From the NCBI RefSeq assembly GCF_019623905.1, contig NZ_CP069370.1:2046001-2110000 (forward strand): 64,000 nucleotides of DNA, written 5' to 3'. This document shows positions 51,491 through 60,303 of this stretch, piece after piece. The number at the start of each line of letters is the position of its first letter. Within the stretch, counting starts at the first letter, position 1. Under the pieces are notes generated by a model. It saw only the letters and a list, made by a program, of their open reading frames with translations, was not told the DNA's origin and did no database searches. Made by a program: the position numbers and the translations under genes. This stretch comes from Neotabrizicola shimadae (GTDB taxonomy: Bacteria > Pseudomonadota > Alphaproteobacteria > Rhodobacterales > Rhodobacteraceae).

Positions 51491-53443
51491 TCATTCGGTC
51501 CCTGCCCGGATGCGGACAGGTTGCCGGATCAGCGTAAAGGCCGGCGGCCGCGCGGCAAAGCCCCGCGCCACGGCATCGTCTTCGGTCAATTGCACGTCGA
51601 TCCAGAGCGACAGGCCGTCATCCGCCCCGGCCGTGGACCGTGTCATCTGCGGCGAGGCCAGCACCGACAGATCGGTGCGCGGCCCGTCCTCGCTGGCGGG
51701 CACCGCCACCAGAAGCAGGTCCTCCAGCGCGGGCGGGCTGGCCGGGTCGATCAACAGCCCGATCCGCGCCGCCTCGCCCGGCGCCAGCCGGTTCGACAGA
51801 CCCGACCGCGGCCAGACCGGCGTGACCGAGAAATCCGCCGCGAAATACAGCGCCGTCAGATCCTGCGGCTGGCCCGACCGGTTCGTGACCGTCAGCCACA
51901 TCTGGTCGCAGGGCGCCACGCCCTTCGCCGGATCGGCCGCCACCCCCTGCCCTGGCGCGCCGCAACCCGCGCCGTCGCGGCTGCCCGGCTTCACCTCGAC
52001 CGCCACCTCCAGCGCCGGCCCGCCCGTCAGGCTGCGCCCGGCCGCGCCGATCAGCGCCGCCTTCAGTCGCAGCGCATGGCCCGCCGCATCCAGCGCTCGT
52101 TGCAGCGCCAGCGTCTCTGCCTCACCCTCCTCCGGCACCACGCGCGGGGTGGAGCCCGGCCCCGCCGGGTCCAGCGCGCCATCCGGCCCGGCCAGCGCCA
52201 GCCCGCCCGCCACCAGCACCGGCACCAGGTCGGCCTTGCCCGCCGCAGGCGCCGGCAGCGCTGCCAGCCAGGCGGCATAATCCAGCCCGTCCGCCTGCAC
52301 CGGTGCCGCCAGCCGCAGGGGCGGCGGAGGCGCCGCCGCCACCAGCTCGGCCCAGGCAGTGCCTTGGGGGGGCGCAGGATCAAGCCGCGCGGAACCCGCC
52401 GCCGGTTTCACAACGAGCGCTTCGCCCAGGGGCTCACCCCCCGCGGCTTCGGCAAAGAACGCAACGCGGTCGCCCTCTCCCAGCCCCTGCAGCAGCCCGG
52501 CCTCCAGCTTCGCCCCCTCGACCCGCCAGCGCGCCTCGACCCGGCCCGAGCCAAACACGGGCGCCGAAAGCAGCGGCCCCTCGCCATCGGGCAGTTGCGC
52601 CGCCTCGCCGCGGGCCATCCGGTCCGAGGCGGCGGCCAGCACCTGCCCCCAGCTTGGGTTGCCCGGCTCGCCCAGCACGCCCGCCAGCGCGGCGGTAAAG
52701 GCGCCGTGCCACTCCTGGCCCTCGCCCAGCGGAAACTCGAAAGACCGCTGGTCGGCCTGCGAGGAATATAGGAACGCGAACTCGCCGCTCAGCCCCTCGC
52801 CATTCACAGGCTCGCCCATCCCCGCCGCATCCTCGGGCACACCAAGCGCCGTCGGCGGCAGGCCGCGCGCCACCGCCCCGGTCATCGCGCGAAAGCCCGT
52901 GTCGGAATGGCAGGCGTCGATCAGCCCCACCACCTTCACGCCCCGCGCCAGCAGTGTCTGCGCCCAGGCGCCTAGCTCGTCATCCACCAGCACGTTGCGC
53001 AAGCCTGTCCCGTCCCAGCCAAGCGCATCCACCGGCAACAGCACCTCATCCGCGCCGCCGCCCTCGTCACCATTGCCATCCGGCGCCTGCGTGCCATGGC
53101 CCGAAAAGTAGAAGACAACCGTATCGCCCGCCACTGCCCGCGCCGCCACATCGGCCAGCGCCGCCCGGATGCCCGCCAGATCGGGCACACCCACGGCAGC
53201 CCCTTCGGGCAGGCCCTCCGGCGCATCGGTCAGCGCCAGCATGTCTGCCCCCGCCACACCGCGCGCCGCCAGAACCCCGGCCATCAGCCGCACATCGTTC
53301 GGCGGCCCCTTCAGGTCGGCGTCCAGATCACGGTAATCCCCCGCCGCCACCAGAACGGCCAGGGTCGCGGCCTGCGCCGCCCCGGCGGTCAGGCCCGCCA
53401 GCGCCGCCCCCAAGCCGATCCGCCATGATGCGCGATGTCCCAT
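51491..53443 (-). CDS. Exported caspase-family (peptidase C14-like) protein
   Basis: Protein of 650 aa with a signal peptide (to about residue 25, GAAQAA) and an N-terminal caspase-fold domain (about 26-290). The dyad is His in YFSGHGTQ (near 115) and Cys in LIDACHSDTG (near 176). The rest is a beta-rich C-terminal region with two later segments (LTVTNRSGQPQDLTALYF; RIGLLIDPASPPALEDLLLV) that look like a Ca- or DUF4384-like surface domain; this is uncertain. Such proteins are annotated as metacaspase-like. Exported and followed by a secreted serine protease gene, so a proteolytic pair is likely. Confidence 0.88.
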   Translation of the reverse strand: MGHRASWRIGLGAALAGLTAGAAQAATLAVLVAAGDYRDLDADLKGPPNDVRLMAGVLAARGVAGADMLALTDAPEGLPEGAAVGVPDLAGIRAALADVAARAVAGDTVVFYFSGHGTQAPDGNGDEGGGADEVLLPVDALGWDGTGLRNVLVDDELGAWAQTLLARGVKVVGLIDACHSDTGFRAMTGAVARGLPPTALGVPEDAAGMGEPVNGEGLSGEFAFLYSSQADQRSFEFPLGEGQEWHGAFTAALAGVLGEPGNPSWGQVLAAASDRMARGEAAQLPDGEGPLLSAPVFGSGRVEARWRVEGAKLEAGLLQGLGEGDRVAFFAEAAGGEPLGEALVVKPAAGSARLDPAPPQGTAWAELVAAAPPPPLRLAAPVQADGLDYAAWLAALPAPAAGKADLVPVLVAGGLALAGPDGALDPAGPGSTPRVVPEEGEAETLALQRALDAAGHALRLKAALIGAAGRSLTGGPALEVAVEVKPGSRDGAGCGAPGQGVAADPAKGVAPCDQMWLTVTNRSGQPQDLTALYFAADFSVTPVWPRSGLSNRLAPGEAARIGLLIDPASPPALEDLLLVAVPASEDGPRTDLSVLASPQMTRSTAGADDGLSLWIDVQLTEDDAVARGFAARPPAFTLIRQPVRIRAGTE

Positions 53444-53506
53444 GCCGCCAACCTGCCCATGCGCTCTGGCAGGGGCAAGCCCCCGCCCGCCGCATGACGG
53501 CATTTG

Positions 53507-53665
53507 TCACGGCTTGGGATGGTCGTCCCAGTCCTTCATCAGGATGCGCTCGGCCGAACCCTGCGGATCGTCGAACTGCCTGTGCCGGATCGCCCAGAAG
53601 AAGGCGACAAGGCCGATACCGGCCAGGAACAAGGATACGGGGATCAGGAAGGTCAGGATGTTCAT
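53507..53665 (-). CDS. ccoS: cbb3-type cytochrome oxidase assembly protein CcoS
   Basis: Short protein of 52 aa, MNILTFLIPVSLFLAGIGLV at the start, one membrane segment, then FWAIRHRQFDDPQGSAERIL, the CcoS signature. It is needed for cofactor insertion into cbb3 oxidase. It starts 7 nt after the ccoI stop and ends the ccoGHIS cluster. Confidence 0.93.
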   Translation of the reverse strand: MNILTFLIPVSLFLAGIGLVAFFWAIRHRQFDDPQGSAERILMKDWDDHPKP

Positions 53666-53672
53666 GTCAGCC

Positions 53673-55883
53673 CTATTTCAGCCGCAGCGCGTTCAGCGAG
53701 ACGGTGATCGACGACAAGGACATCGCCAGCGCCGCCGCCAGCGGCGTCGCCATCCCCACCAGCGCCAGCGGCACCGCCACCACGTTGTACACGCCCGAGA
53801 TCACCAGGTTCTCGCGCATCCGCCGCACCGCCTGACGCCCGATGCGCACCGCATCGGCCACCGGCCCCATGTCCTGCCCCAGCAGCACCATGTCCGACGC
53901 GACCCGCGCCGCATCCAGCGCCGTCGCGGGAGAGATGGACACATGCGCCCCGGCCAGTGCTGCGGTGTCGTTCAGCCCGTCGCCCACCATCAGCACGCGC
54001 GCGCCCTCTGCCGTCAGTTCGGCCACCTTGGCGGCCTTCTCGGCCGGCAGCGCGCCCGCGATCCATTCATCCAGCCCCAGCCGCCCGGCGAAAGAGGCCA
54101 CCGCCCCCGTGCTGTCGCCCGACACCAGAAGGATGCGCAGCCCTTGCGCCTTCAGACCCGCCACCACCTCGGCCGCGCCGGGGCGCAGCCGGTCGGCAAA
54201 GGTGAGGGCGCGCGGGGCGCCCTCGCCCGTGCACAGATAGGTCGCCGTCACGGCCAGGCTCTCGCCACCGCACCATTCGGCGCGGCCAAGCCGCACGCGC
54301 GTGCCACGCCAGCGGCCCTCGACACCATAGCCCGGCACCTCGCGCAGGTCGTCCACCACCGCAGGCTGCACGCCCGCCGCCCGCGCCGCCTCGACCAGCG
54401 ACAGCGCCAGCGGATGCGAGGAAGCCGCGGCCAGCGCCGCCGCCACCTCCTGCGCCTGCCGCGGATGCTCGCCCAGGTTGGTCAATTCCGGCGCACCCAT
54501 AGTCAGCGTGCCGGTCTTGTCGAAGACCACCGTGTCCACATCCGCCAGCCGCTCCAGCGCCGTGCCATGCTTGATGAGCAGGCCCTTGCGGAACAGCCGC
54601 CCCGAGGCCGAGGTCACCACCGCCGGCACCGCCAGCCCAAGCGCGCAGGGGCAGGTGATGATCAGCACCGCGGCCGAGATGTTGATGGCATAGCGCAGGT
54701 CGCCCCCGGTCTTCCACATCCAGAAGCCGAAGGCCGAAAAGGACAGGATATGTACAAGCGGCGAATAGAGCCGCGCCGCCCGGTCCGCGATCGAGGTGTA
54801 GCGCGTCTTCGCATGTTCCGCGACCGCCACAAGATCGGCCATCCGGTGCAGCGAGCTGTCGCGCCCCGCCGCCGTCACGCGCAGCAGGAGGGGCCCGGTC
54901 AGGTTCACCTCGCCCGCGCTGACCACCGTGCCCTCGCCCGCCCAGACCGGCAGGCTTTCGCCGGTCAGAAGCGACCGGTCCACTTCCGACGCCCCCTCGA
55001 TCACCACGCCGTCCACCGGCATCCGCCCGCCGGGACGCACCCGCACCACATCGCCCGGCGCGATTTCCGAGATCGACATCACCACTTCCGCGCCGTCTTT
55101 CACCACGGTCGCGCGCGGCACTTCCAGCGCCGCCAGCTCTTCCGCCGCCGACCGCGCCACGGCGCGGGTGCGATGGTCCAGGTAGCGGCCCAGAAGCAGG
55201 AAGAAGCACAGCATCACCGCCGCATCGAAATAGGCGTGATGCCCGGAATGGGCGGTCTCGAACAGCGAGATCGACGAAGCCAGAATCAGCGCCAGGCTGA
55301 TCGGCACATCCATGCCCAGCCGCCCCGCCTTCAGCGACGCCCAGGCCGACCGAAAGAAGGGCTGGCCCGAAAACACCACGGTCGGCAGGGCGATAGCGGC
55401 GGAAATCCAGTGGAACAGGTCGCGCGTGGCGCTTTCCGCCCCCGACCAGACCGCCACCGACAGAAGCATGACGTTCATCATGCTGAAGAAGGCCACGCCC
55501 AGCCGCATCAGCAGGTCGCGGCCCTGCCGGTCTGTCTCCGTCACCGACAGAAGGCCGGGGTCCAGCTCGTGCGCCTCATAGCCCGCGCCGCCCATCACCC
55601 CGATCAGCTCCGCCGCCGTCACGCCGGGGTCGGCATCCACCGACAGCCGCTTCTGCGTCAGGTTCAGACGGGCCGAGCGCACGCCCGGCACCTTCTCCAC
55701 CGCCTGTTCGACGGTCGAGATGCAGGCCGCGCAATGCGCCGCCGGCAGCGAGAACATCAGCCGCGCGTCCTTCTCCGCCGTGGCGCGCGCCAGGGCCTCG
55801 GCCGCGGGCGCCGCCACGCAGGCCGGGCAGGCCGAGACCTGGACCGATTCAACCGGCGCGTCGATCCGTTCGGCGATGGCCAC
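53673..55883 (-). CDS. ccoI: Copper-translocating P-type ATPase CcoI
   Basis: P1B-type ATPase of 736 aa that supplies copper for cbb3 oxidase. The N-terminal metal-binding domain has HCAAC near residue 50; then eight membrane segments, TGES in the actuator loop, the CPC copper site (TCPCALG near 410), the phosphorylation motif DKTGT near 452, the HP motif (SSHPLAL) and GDGLND. It starts with GTG at 55883, 2 nt after the ccoH stop, with a G-rich site. The length is normal. Confidence 0.96.
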   Translation of the reverse strand: MAIAERIDAPVESVQVSACPACVAAPAAEALARATAEKDARLMFSLPAAHCAACISTVEQAVEKVPGVRSARLNLTQKRLSVDADPGVTAAELIGVMGGAGYEAHELDPGLLSVTETDRQGRDLLMRLGVAFFSMMNVMLLSVAVWSGAESATRDLFHWISAAIALPTVVFSGQPFFRSAWASLKAGRLGMDVPISLALILASSISLFETAHSGHHAYFDAAVMLCFFLLLGRYLDHRTRAVARSAAEELAALEVPRATVVKDGAEVVMSISEIAPGDVVRVRPGGRMPVDGVVIEGASEVDRSLLTGESLPVWAGEGTVVSAGEVNLTGPLLLRVTAAGRDSSLHRMADLVAVAEHAKTRYTSIADRAARLYSPLVHILSFSAFGFWMWKTGGDLRYAINISAAVLIITCPCALGLAVPAVVTSASGRLFRKGLLIKHGTALERLADVDTVVFDKTGTLTMGAPELTNLGEHPRQAQEVAAALAAASSHPLALSLVEAARAAGVQPAVVDDLREVPGYGVEGRWRGTRVRLGRAEWCGGESLAVTATYLCTGEGAPRALTFADRLRPGAAEVVAGLKAQGLRILLVSGDSTGAVASFAGRLGLDEWIAGALPAEKAAKVAELTAEGARVLMVGDGLNDTAALAGAHVSISPATALDAARVASDMVLLGQDMGPVADAVRIGRQAVRRMRENLVISGVYNVVAVPLALVGMATPLAAALAMSLSSITVSLNALRLK

Positions 55884-55885
55884 GC

Positions 55886-56344
55886 TCAGCCCCCCACCAC
55901 CATGTCAAGCCTTTGGCGAAACAGCGTCCCGTCGGGCGCATAGGCTTCGACATGCATCATCCACTTGCCCTTGGCCAGTTGCACCGGGGCGACGAAGCTG
56001 CCCGAAACCTCGGCGAAGACCGGCCGCATGTCCTGCTCTGCCTCGGTCGGACGGCCCACGAGCACGGACAGATCCCGCACCGGCGCGGCAAAGCCCTGCG
56101 GATCGGTGAAGGTCAGCCGCAACTCGCCCCGGTCCGGATCGTATTCCTTCACCAGCGTCCAGCCGAGTGCCTTCATCCCTTCGCGCTCGACATCAAAGGT
56201 CTGGCTGGCCACATAAGAGTTCTCGACCTCCAGCCCCGGAAAGGTGGAAACCGCCTGCACCGCCAGAACCATGTTCACGGCGATGATGACCCCGAAGAAG
56301 CCGACCGAAATCGCCAGGACATGCCGTCCGTTCAACTGGCCCAT
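55886..56344 (-). CDS. ccoH: FixH/CcoH family protein
   Basis: Protein of 152 aa with one N-terminal membrane segment (VLAISVGFFGVIIAVNMVLA) and a periplasmic FixH domain. The family is a membrane subunit or assembly factor needed for stable cbb3 oxidase. It lies between ccoG (1-nt gap) and ccoI (2-nt gap). Confidence 0.93.
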   Translation of the reverse strand: MGQLNGRHVLAISVGFFGVIIAVNMVLAVQAVSTFPGLEVENSYVASQTFDVEREGMKALGWTLVKEYDPDRGELRLTFTDPQGFAAPVRDLSVLVGRPTEAEQDMRPVFAEVSGSFVAPVQLAKGKWMMHVEAYAPDGTLFRQRLDMVVGG

Positions 56345-56345
56345 C

Positions 56346-57779
56346 TCATTTTGCTCCCTTGCCGAAGAAGACGCTGTCCTTGAACACCCGCTCGATGCTG
56401 TCCGGGGTCTGTTCCGAAATATCCTCGATCCAGAACCGGATGTCCGTGCGTTCGGTGGTCGCGCCGATCGTGCCCTTGGGCGCGGTCAGATAGACCTTCT
56501 GCGTCTTGGTCTCGTTCGCCGGCACCACGACCGACAGGCCCTGTTCGCCCTCCAGCGCCACGATCAGCGGCGCGGGCGACTTCACCGTGATGAAGAACTC
56601 GCGCGGCTCGCCATGCTTGTTGCGCAGGCGCAGCACATAGTCGTTGCGCACCGACCCGTCCGACAGTTGCACATACAGCGGGTTGCGGATCGGCGTCACG
56701 TTCACGTCGATGGTGGACCGCAGGAACAGCGCCACGATCAGCGCCACGCCGATGCCCGACCACAGCGTGAAATACAGGATGGTCCGCGGCCGGAACACGT
56801 GCTTCCACACCGATTTCGGCGCCTCGCCCGCCTTCTCGCGGATCTCGTCGGTCAGCGCCATGTAGCCGATCAGGTGGCGTGGCTTGCCGACCTTGTCCAT
56901 CATGTCGTTGCAGGCGTCGATGCACAGGCCGCAGGTGATGCAGGCCAGTTGCTGGCCATTGCGGATGTCGATGCCCATCGGGCAGACGTTCACGCAGGCC
57001 TTGCAGTCGATGCAATCCCCCGCGCCTTCCGTGCCCAGCTTGCCCCGCGGCTCGCCGCGCCATTCGCGATAGGCGATGGTCAGCGTGTCCTCGTCCATCA
57101 TCGCCGCCTGGATACGCGGCCAGGGGCAGGCATAGATGCAGATCTGCTCACGCGCAAAGCCGCCGAAAGCAAAGGTCGTCAGCGTCAGCACCGCCACCGT
57201 ACCATAAGCCACCATCGGCGCCTCGAACGTCACCAGCTTGTAGAACAGGGTCGGCGCATCCGCGAAATAGAACACCCAGGCCCCGCCGGTGGCCAGCGCA
57301 ATGGCCAGCCAGGCCGCCCATTTCACCGCGCTCTTGCGGATCTTCTCGGCGTTCCACGGCTGGCGGTGCAGGCGCAGCCGCGCGTTCCGGTCGCCCTCGA
57401 CAAAGCGTTCCACCAGGATGAACAGGTCGGTCCACACCGTCTGCGGGCAGGCATAGCCGCACCAGACCCGCCCCGCGGCCGAGGTGAACAGGAACAGCCC
57501 CAGCCCCGCCATGATCAGCAGGCCCGCGACGAAATAGAACTCGTGCGGCCAGATCTCGATCATGAAGAAGAAGAACCGCCGCCCGCCCAGGTCGATCAGC
57601 ACCGCCTGGTCGGGCAGGTTCGCGCCGCGGTCCCAGCGGATCCAGGGCGTTGCGTAATAAATGCCCAGCGTGATGAACATGATCCACCACTTGAGCGTGC
57701 GGAACTCTCCCTTCACGCGCCGCGGGAATACCGGCTCCCGTGCGGCGTAAAGCGATTCTGGCTGGTCTGTCTGGCTCAC
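56346..57779 (-). CDS. ccoG: cbb3 oxidase accessory protein CcoG (RdxB), iron-sulfur
   Basis: Membrane protein of 477 aa. About five membrane segments flank a cytoplasmic region with two [4Fe-4S] motifs: CIDCKACVNVCP and CITCGLCIDACN, plus WCGYACPQ earlier. The C-terminal periplasmic domain is Ig-like. CcoG acts as a copper reductase in cbb3 assembly. Translation starts with GTG at 57779, with GGAAAG just upstream. An FNR box centred at 57845.5 and a TAGGCA -10-like element lie upstream, so expression is probably induced at low oxygen. First gene of ccoGHIS. Confidence 0.95.
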   Translation of the reverse strand: MSQTDQPESLYAAREPVFPRRVKGEFRTLKWWIMFITLGIYYATPWIRWDRGANLPDQAVLIDLGGRRFFFFMIEIWPHEFYFVAGLLIMAGLGLFLFTSAAGRVWCGYACPQTVWTDLFILVERFVEGDRNARLRLHRQPWNAEKIRKSAVKWAAWLAIALATGGAWVFYFADAPTLFYKLVTFEAPMVAYGTVAVLTLTTFAFGGFAREQICIYACPWPRIQAAMMDEDTLTIAYREWRGEPRGKLGTEGAGDCIDCKACVNVCPMGIDIRNGQQLACITCGLCIDACNDMMDKVGKPRHLIGYMALTDEIREKAGEAPKSVWKHVFRPRTILYFTLWSGIGVALIVALFLRSTIDVNVTPIRNPLYVQLSDGSVRNDYVLRLRNKHGEPREFFITVKSPAPLIVALEGEQGLSVVVPANETKTQKVYLTAPKGTIGATTERTDIRFWIEDISEQTPDSIERVFKDSVFFGKGAK

Positions 57780-57810
57780 GACACTTTCCGATCGGTTCGG
57801 TCTCTCGGCC

Positions 57811-57852
57811 TGCCTAGTGCGCGTGCCCGGCAGCCTCCTTGACCTGCATCAA
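57811..57852 (-). promoter_or_regulatory. FNR-dependent promoter of ccoGHIS
   Basis: The FNR/FixK box TTGACCTGCATCAA is at 57839-57852. On the minus strand TAGGCA (57811-57816) is centred 32 nt from the box centre, putting the expected start near 57804, about 41.5 nt from the box, the class II position. The -10 is weak, which fits activator dependence. Confidence 0.8.
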
Positions 57853-57956
57853 TCTTGGCCCGAGGATACATCAATGACCAGCCACTGCGGCACCGGGTCG
57901 CGGAGGCAACTGCAGGCCGGGCCATGATAGCACCCGTCCGTACCGATCCATGCCGC

Positions 57957-58043
57957 AAAAATGAAAAAAGGCACCGGCGCCCCCAGGAAACGCGCGAACA
58001 GGATGGGGCACCGGTGCCGCGCCCATGGTCTCCCCTGGCGCTT
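57957..58043 (-). ncRNA. Candidate FNR-activated small RNA with an intrinsic terminator
   Basis: A predicted minus-strand transcript of about 85 nt. The FNR box at 58078-58091 and TAGCCG (58050-58055) give an expected start near 58043. The 3' end is a strong terminator: a 14-bp stem (58005-58018 with 57970-57983, one G-U pair only in the minus-strand RNA), then TTTTTTCATTTTT. Neither neighbour uses this terminator. A small ORF, 51 codons from 58026 to 57871, overlaps it and runs through the terminator, so a coding alternative is less likely. Transcription is inferred. Confidence 0.6.
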
Positions 58044-58049
58044 GGCTCA

Positions 58050-58091
58050 CGGCTAGCACCCCGTGCCCCGCCCCGCCTTGACCTGAATCAA
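58050..58091 (-). promoter_or_regulatory. FNR box TTGACCTGAATCAA and -10 element of the candidate small RNA
   Basis: The box at 58078-58091 matches TTGAY-N4-ATCAA. Toward the minus strand a TAGCCG hexamer (58050-58055) is centred 32 nt from the box centre, the same spacing as at ccoG and the stress-protein gene. Toward the plus strand (lipid kinase gene) the corresponding position, GTTCTC, is poor. Confidence 0.7.
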
Positions 58092-58131
58092 GCCGCCGCT
58101 TTACCCGAAGCCGGTTCTCCGACAGGCTGGA

Positions 58132-58155
58132 CAGACGGCCCGTCAGACGGCCCGT
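58132..58155 (+). repeat. Tandem 12-bp repeat before the lipid kinase gene
   Basis: CAGACGGCCCGT occurs twice in direct succession, ending 32 nt before the lipid kinase ATG. Each unit also contains a GACG/CGTC near-palindrome. Could be a regulatory site or a slippage duplication. Confidence 0.7.
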
Positions 58156-58186
58156 CTCAGGCGCCGCAGGGCAAGGACAGGAACGG

Positions 58187-59128
58187 ATGCCGCCCCTGGT
58201 GATCTGCAACCCGCAAGCCGGCAGTGGCCGCGCGGCCCGCCGATGGCCTGCTCTCCTCACTGCCCTGCGCGGCCTCCTCGGCCCCCTCGATACCGTGCTT
58301 GCCACCTGCGCGGCCGAGACGGCGGCGGCCGCAGGCGCCGCGACGCGCTCGGGCCGTGCGCTGGTGCTGGTCGGCGGCGACGGCACGCTGAATGCCGCGG
58401 TGGGCGGCATCGGCCCCGCGCTGGACGAAGGCGCCCCCGTGCCGTCGCTGGCGCTGGTCAATGCCGGTTCCGGTGGCGATTTCTGCCGCACGCTCGGCCT
58501 GCCGCCCGGCGACCTCGCCAGCGCCCGTGCGCTCGCCAACGGTCAGCTCCTCCCCATCGACCTCGGCCGGATCGACCTCACCGGAGCACAGGGCCAACCC
58601 GTCACCCGCTGGTTCCTGTCAGTTGCCAATGCCGGCCTTTCGGCCGGCATCGTGCAATCCATGCAGGGCTCGCCCCTGCCCGCCCTTCTCGGGCCGAAGC
58701 TCGCCTATGTGCCATATGCTCTGCGGCAACTGCTGCGGGAACGCGGCTTCGACCTCGTGCTGCGAACCGCAACCGGGAAAGAGATCCGCTCGACCCTGCT
58801 GCTGGTCTCTGTCGCCAACGGCCGCCACTTCGCCGCCGGCATGTGCATCGCGCCCCAGGCCCGCCCCGATGACGGGCTCTTCGATGTCATGCTGATCCGC
58901 GAAGACCGGCGCATCCGGCCCTGGGACCTGCGGCTCCTCTACTCCGGCCGCATCCTCGATCATCCGGCGGCCTCGCTTCTCCGCACAGCCTCGCTGGAGA
59001 TCAGGGCGGCCGACGGCAGTGCCCTGCCCCTTGATGCCGATGGCGAGTTGATGGGTGTCCTGCCCGCCCGGCTTACCTGCCAGCCCGGCGCGCTGCGCGT
59101 GGCGCTGCCCCGCCTGCCGCCCGCCTGA
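58187..59128 (+). CDS. Diacylglycerol/lipid kinase family protein (YegS/DagK type)
   Basis: Protein of 313 aa with the DAGK catalytic fold: NPQAGSGRA at residues 8-16, the ATP-binding GGDGTLN near 64 and NAGSGGDFCRTL near 93. The C-terminal beta-sandwich ends in LPLDADGELMG, typical of the family. It would phosphorylate diacylglycerol, sphingosine-like or other lipids at the membrane. It is inserted between ccoNOQP and ccoGHIS on the opposite strand, an unusual break of these clusters. AGGAACGG precedes the ATG. Confidence 0.88.
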   Translation: MPPLVICNPQAGSGRAARRWPALLTALRGLLGPLDTVLATCAAETAAAAGAATRSGRALVLVGGDGTLNAAVGGIGPALDEGAPVPSLALVNAGSGGDFCRTLGLPPGDLASARALANGQLLPIDLGRIDLTGAQGQPVTRWFLSVANAGLSAGIVQSMQGSPLPALLGPKLAYVPYALRQLLRERGFDLVLRTATGKEIRSTLLLVSVANGRHFAAGMCIAPQARPDDGLFDVMLIREDRRIRPWDLRLLYSGRILDHPAASLLRTASLEIRAADGSALPLDADGELMGVLPARLTCQPGALRVALPRLPPA

Positions 59129-59135
59129 AACGCAA

Positions 59136-59157
59136 CGGGGCCCCCTAGGGGGCCCCG
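59136..59157. terminator. Bidirectional terminator between the lipid kinase and ccoP genes
   Basis: A perfect 22-bp palindrome centred on CCTAGG (arm CGGGGCCCCCT) lies 7 nt after the kinase stop and 21 nt after the ccoP stop on the other strand. No long T-run, but position and stability support termination. Confidence 0.75.
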
Positions 59158-59178
59158 CCGCTTGTCGGGATCGACGGG

Positions 59179-60072
59179 TTACTCGCCGCCACCCAGCGAG
59201 TGCACATACAGCGCCACCGCGCGGATCTCGTCCTCCGACAGCCGCCCGCCCCAGGCCGGCATGACGCCGAACCGCGCATAGGTGACGGTGTTGGTCAACG
59301 AGGCAACATCGCCGCCATACAGCCAGATCGCATCGGTCAGGTTCGGCGCGCCCTGCGCACGGTCGCCCATGCCGGCCTCGCCGTGGCAGGCCACGCAGTT
59401 CTCGGCAAAGACCGTGGCGCCCGCCGTGGCCATCGCCGCGTCATGCTCCTGGCCCGAGATCTGCAGCACATACTGCACCACATCGCCGATCTGCGTCGCG
59501 TCCAGCAGCTCGTCCGTACCAAAGGCCGGCATCTGCGAATACCGCGCATCCGCATCGGTGGTGTTCCGGATGCCATGCTGCACGGTGGCATAGATGTCAT
59601 CCAGCGTGCCGCCCCACAGCCAGTCGTTGTCCTTCAGCGACGGATAACCCTTGCCCGCAAGGCCCGCCCCTTCGGACTGGTGGCACTGCGCGCAATAGGT
59701 GCGGAACACCGCCGCCCCGGCCGGAATGGCATAGTTCATCAGATCCTGGTTCGCGGGAATCGCGTCCAGCGGCGTGTCCACCAGAGCCTTCTGCACGGCG
59801 GCATTGGCCTCGTTGAACATGGCGATGTCCTTGTCCAGCGCCAGGCGCGAGTCGCCTGCCGCGTCCTTGCCCAGGATCCCCTGGGTCGCGCCCGAAACCA
59901 GCGGCCAGGCCGGATAGGCGATGACATAGCCCAGCGACCAGACGATCGTGGCCCAGAACACCCAGACCCACCAGCGCGGCAGCGGGTTGTTCAGTTCCTC
60001 GATGCCATCCCAGCTGTGGCCGGTGGTCGCGACCTCGCCGGGGGCTTTTTTCGTGACTTGCTTGGCGCACAT
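59179..60072 (-). CDS. ccoP: cbb3 oxidase diheme subunit CcoP
   Basis: Membrane-anchored diheme cytochrome c of 297 aa. After a cytoplasmic N terminus ([16 protein letters not shown], the CcoP signature) comes one or two membrane segments, then two cytochrome c domains with CAQCH and CVACH heme sites; Met ligands follow in MPAF and MPAW. It passes electrons to CcoO/CcoN. The ATG at 60072 has AAGGAGG 7 nt upstream; a GTG six bases earlier is too close to it. Confidence 0.97.
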   Translation of the reverse strand: MCAKQVTKKAPGEVATTGHSWDGIEELNNPLPRWWVWVFWATIVWSLGYVIAYPAWPLVSGATQGILGKDAAGDSRLALDKDIAMFNEANAAVQKALVDTPLDAIPANQDLMNYAIPAGAAVFRTYCAQCHQSEGAGLAGKGYPSLKDNDWLWGGTLDDIYATVQHGIRNTTDADARYSQMPAFGTDELLDATQIGDVVQYVLQISGQEHDAAMATAGATVFAENCVACHGEAGMGDRAQGAPNLTDAIWLYGGDVASLTNTVTYARFGVMPAWGGRLSEDEIRAVALYVHSLGGGE

Positions 60073-60074
60073 GA

Positions 60075-60293
60075 TCACGCCTCCTTGGCGCCCCGGCCAG
60101 ATGCGCGGTCATCGCCGCGCACCGGCTCGGAAGCAGGTTTGGTCTCGTTGCGGAAGATCACGTTTGCCGCGTCGTCGTGGATCTGCTTAGCACCGGGTCG
60201 GAAGACCCAGATGATGATGCCCACGAAGATCGCCGTCAGGGCGACAAGCGCCCAGCTGTCGGCAAAGTGGCGGAGAAGCGTATAGGTATCCAT
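60075..60293 (-). CDS. ccoQ: cbb3 oxidase subunit CcoQ
   Basis: Small subunit of 72 aa with one membrane segment ([18 protein letters not shown]) followed by a charged cytoplasmic tail, as in CcoQ. It stabilises the complex and in Rhodobacter takes part in signalling to the Prr system. Its stop lies 2 nt before the ccoP start. Confidence 0.9.
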   Translation of the reverse strand: MDTYTLLRHFADSWALVALTAIFVGIIIWVFRPGAKQIHDDAANVIFRNETKPASEPVRGDDRASGRGAKEA

Positions 60294-60303
60294 GCCGTCC
60301 CCC

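Noticed and set aside
57871-58026. 51-codon minus-strand frame with AGGGGA before its ATG in the ccoG upstream region
   Set aside because: It reads through a terminator stem and T-run and has no recognisable protein features; a small RNA explains the sequence better, though the frame is not excluded.
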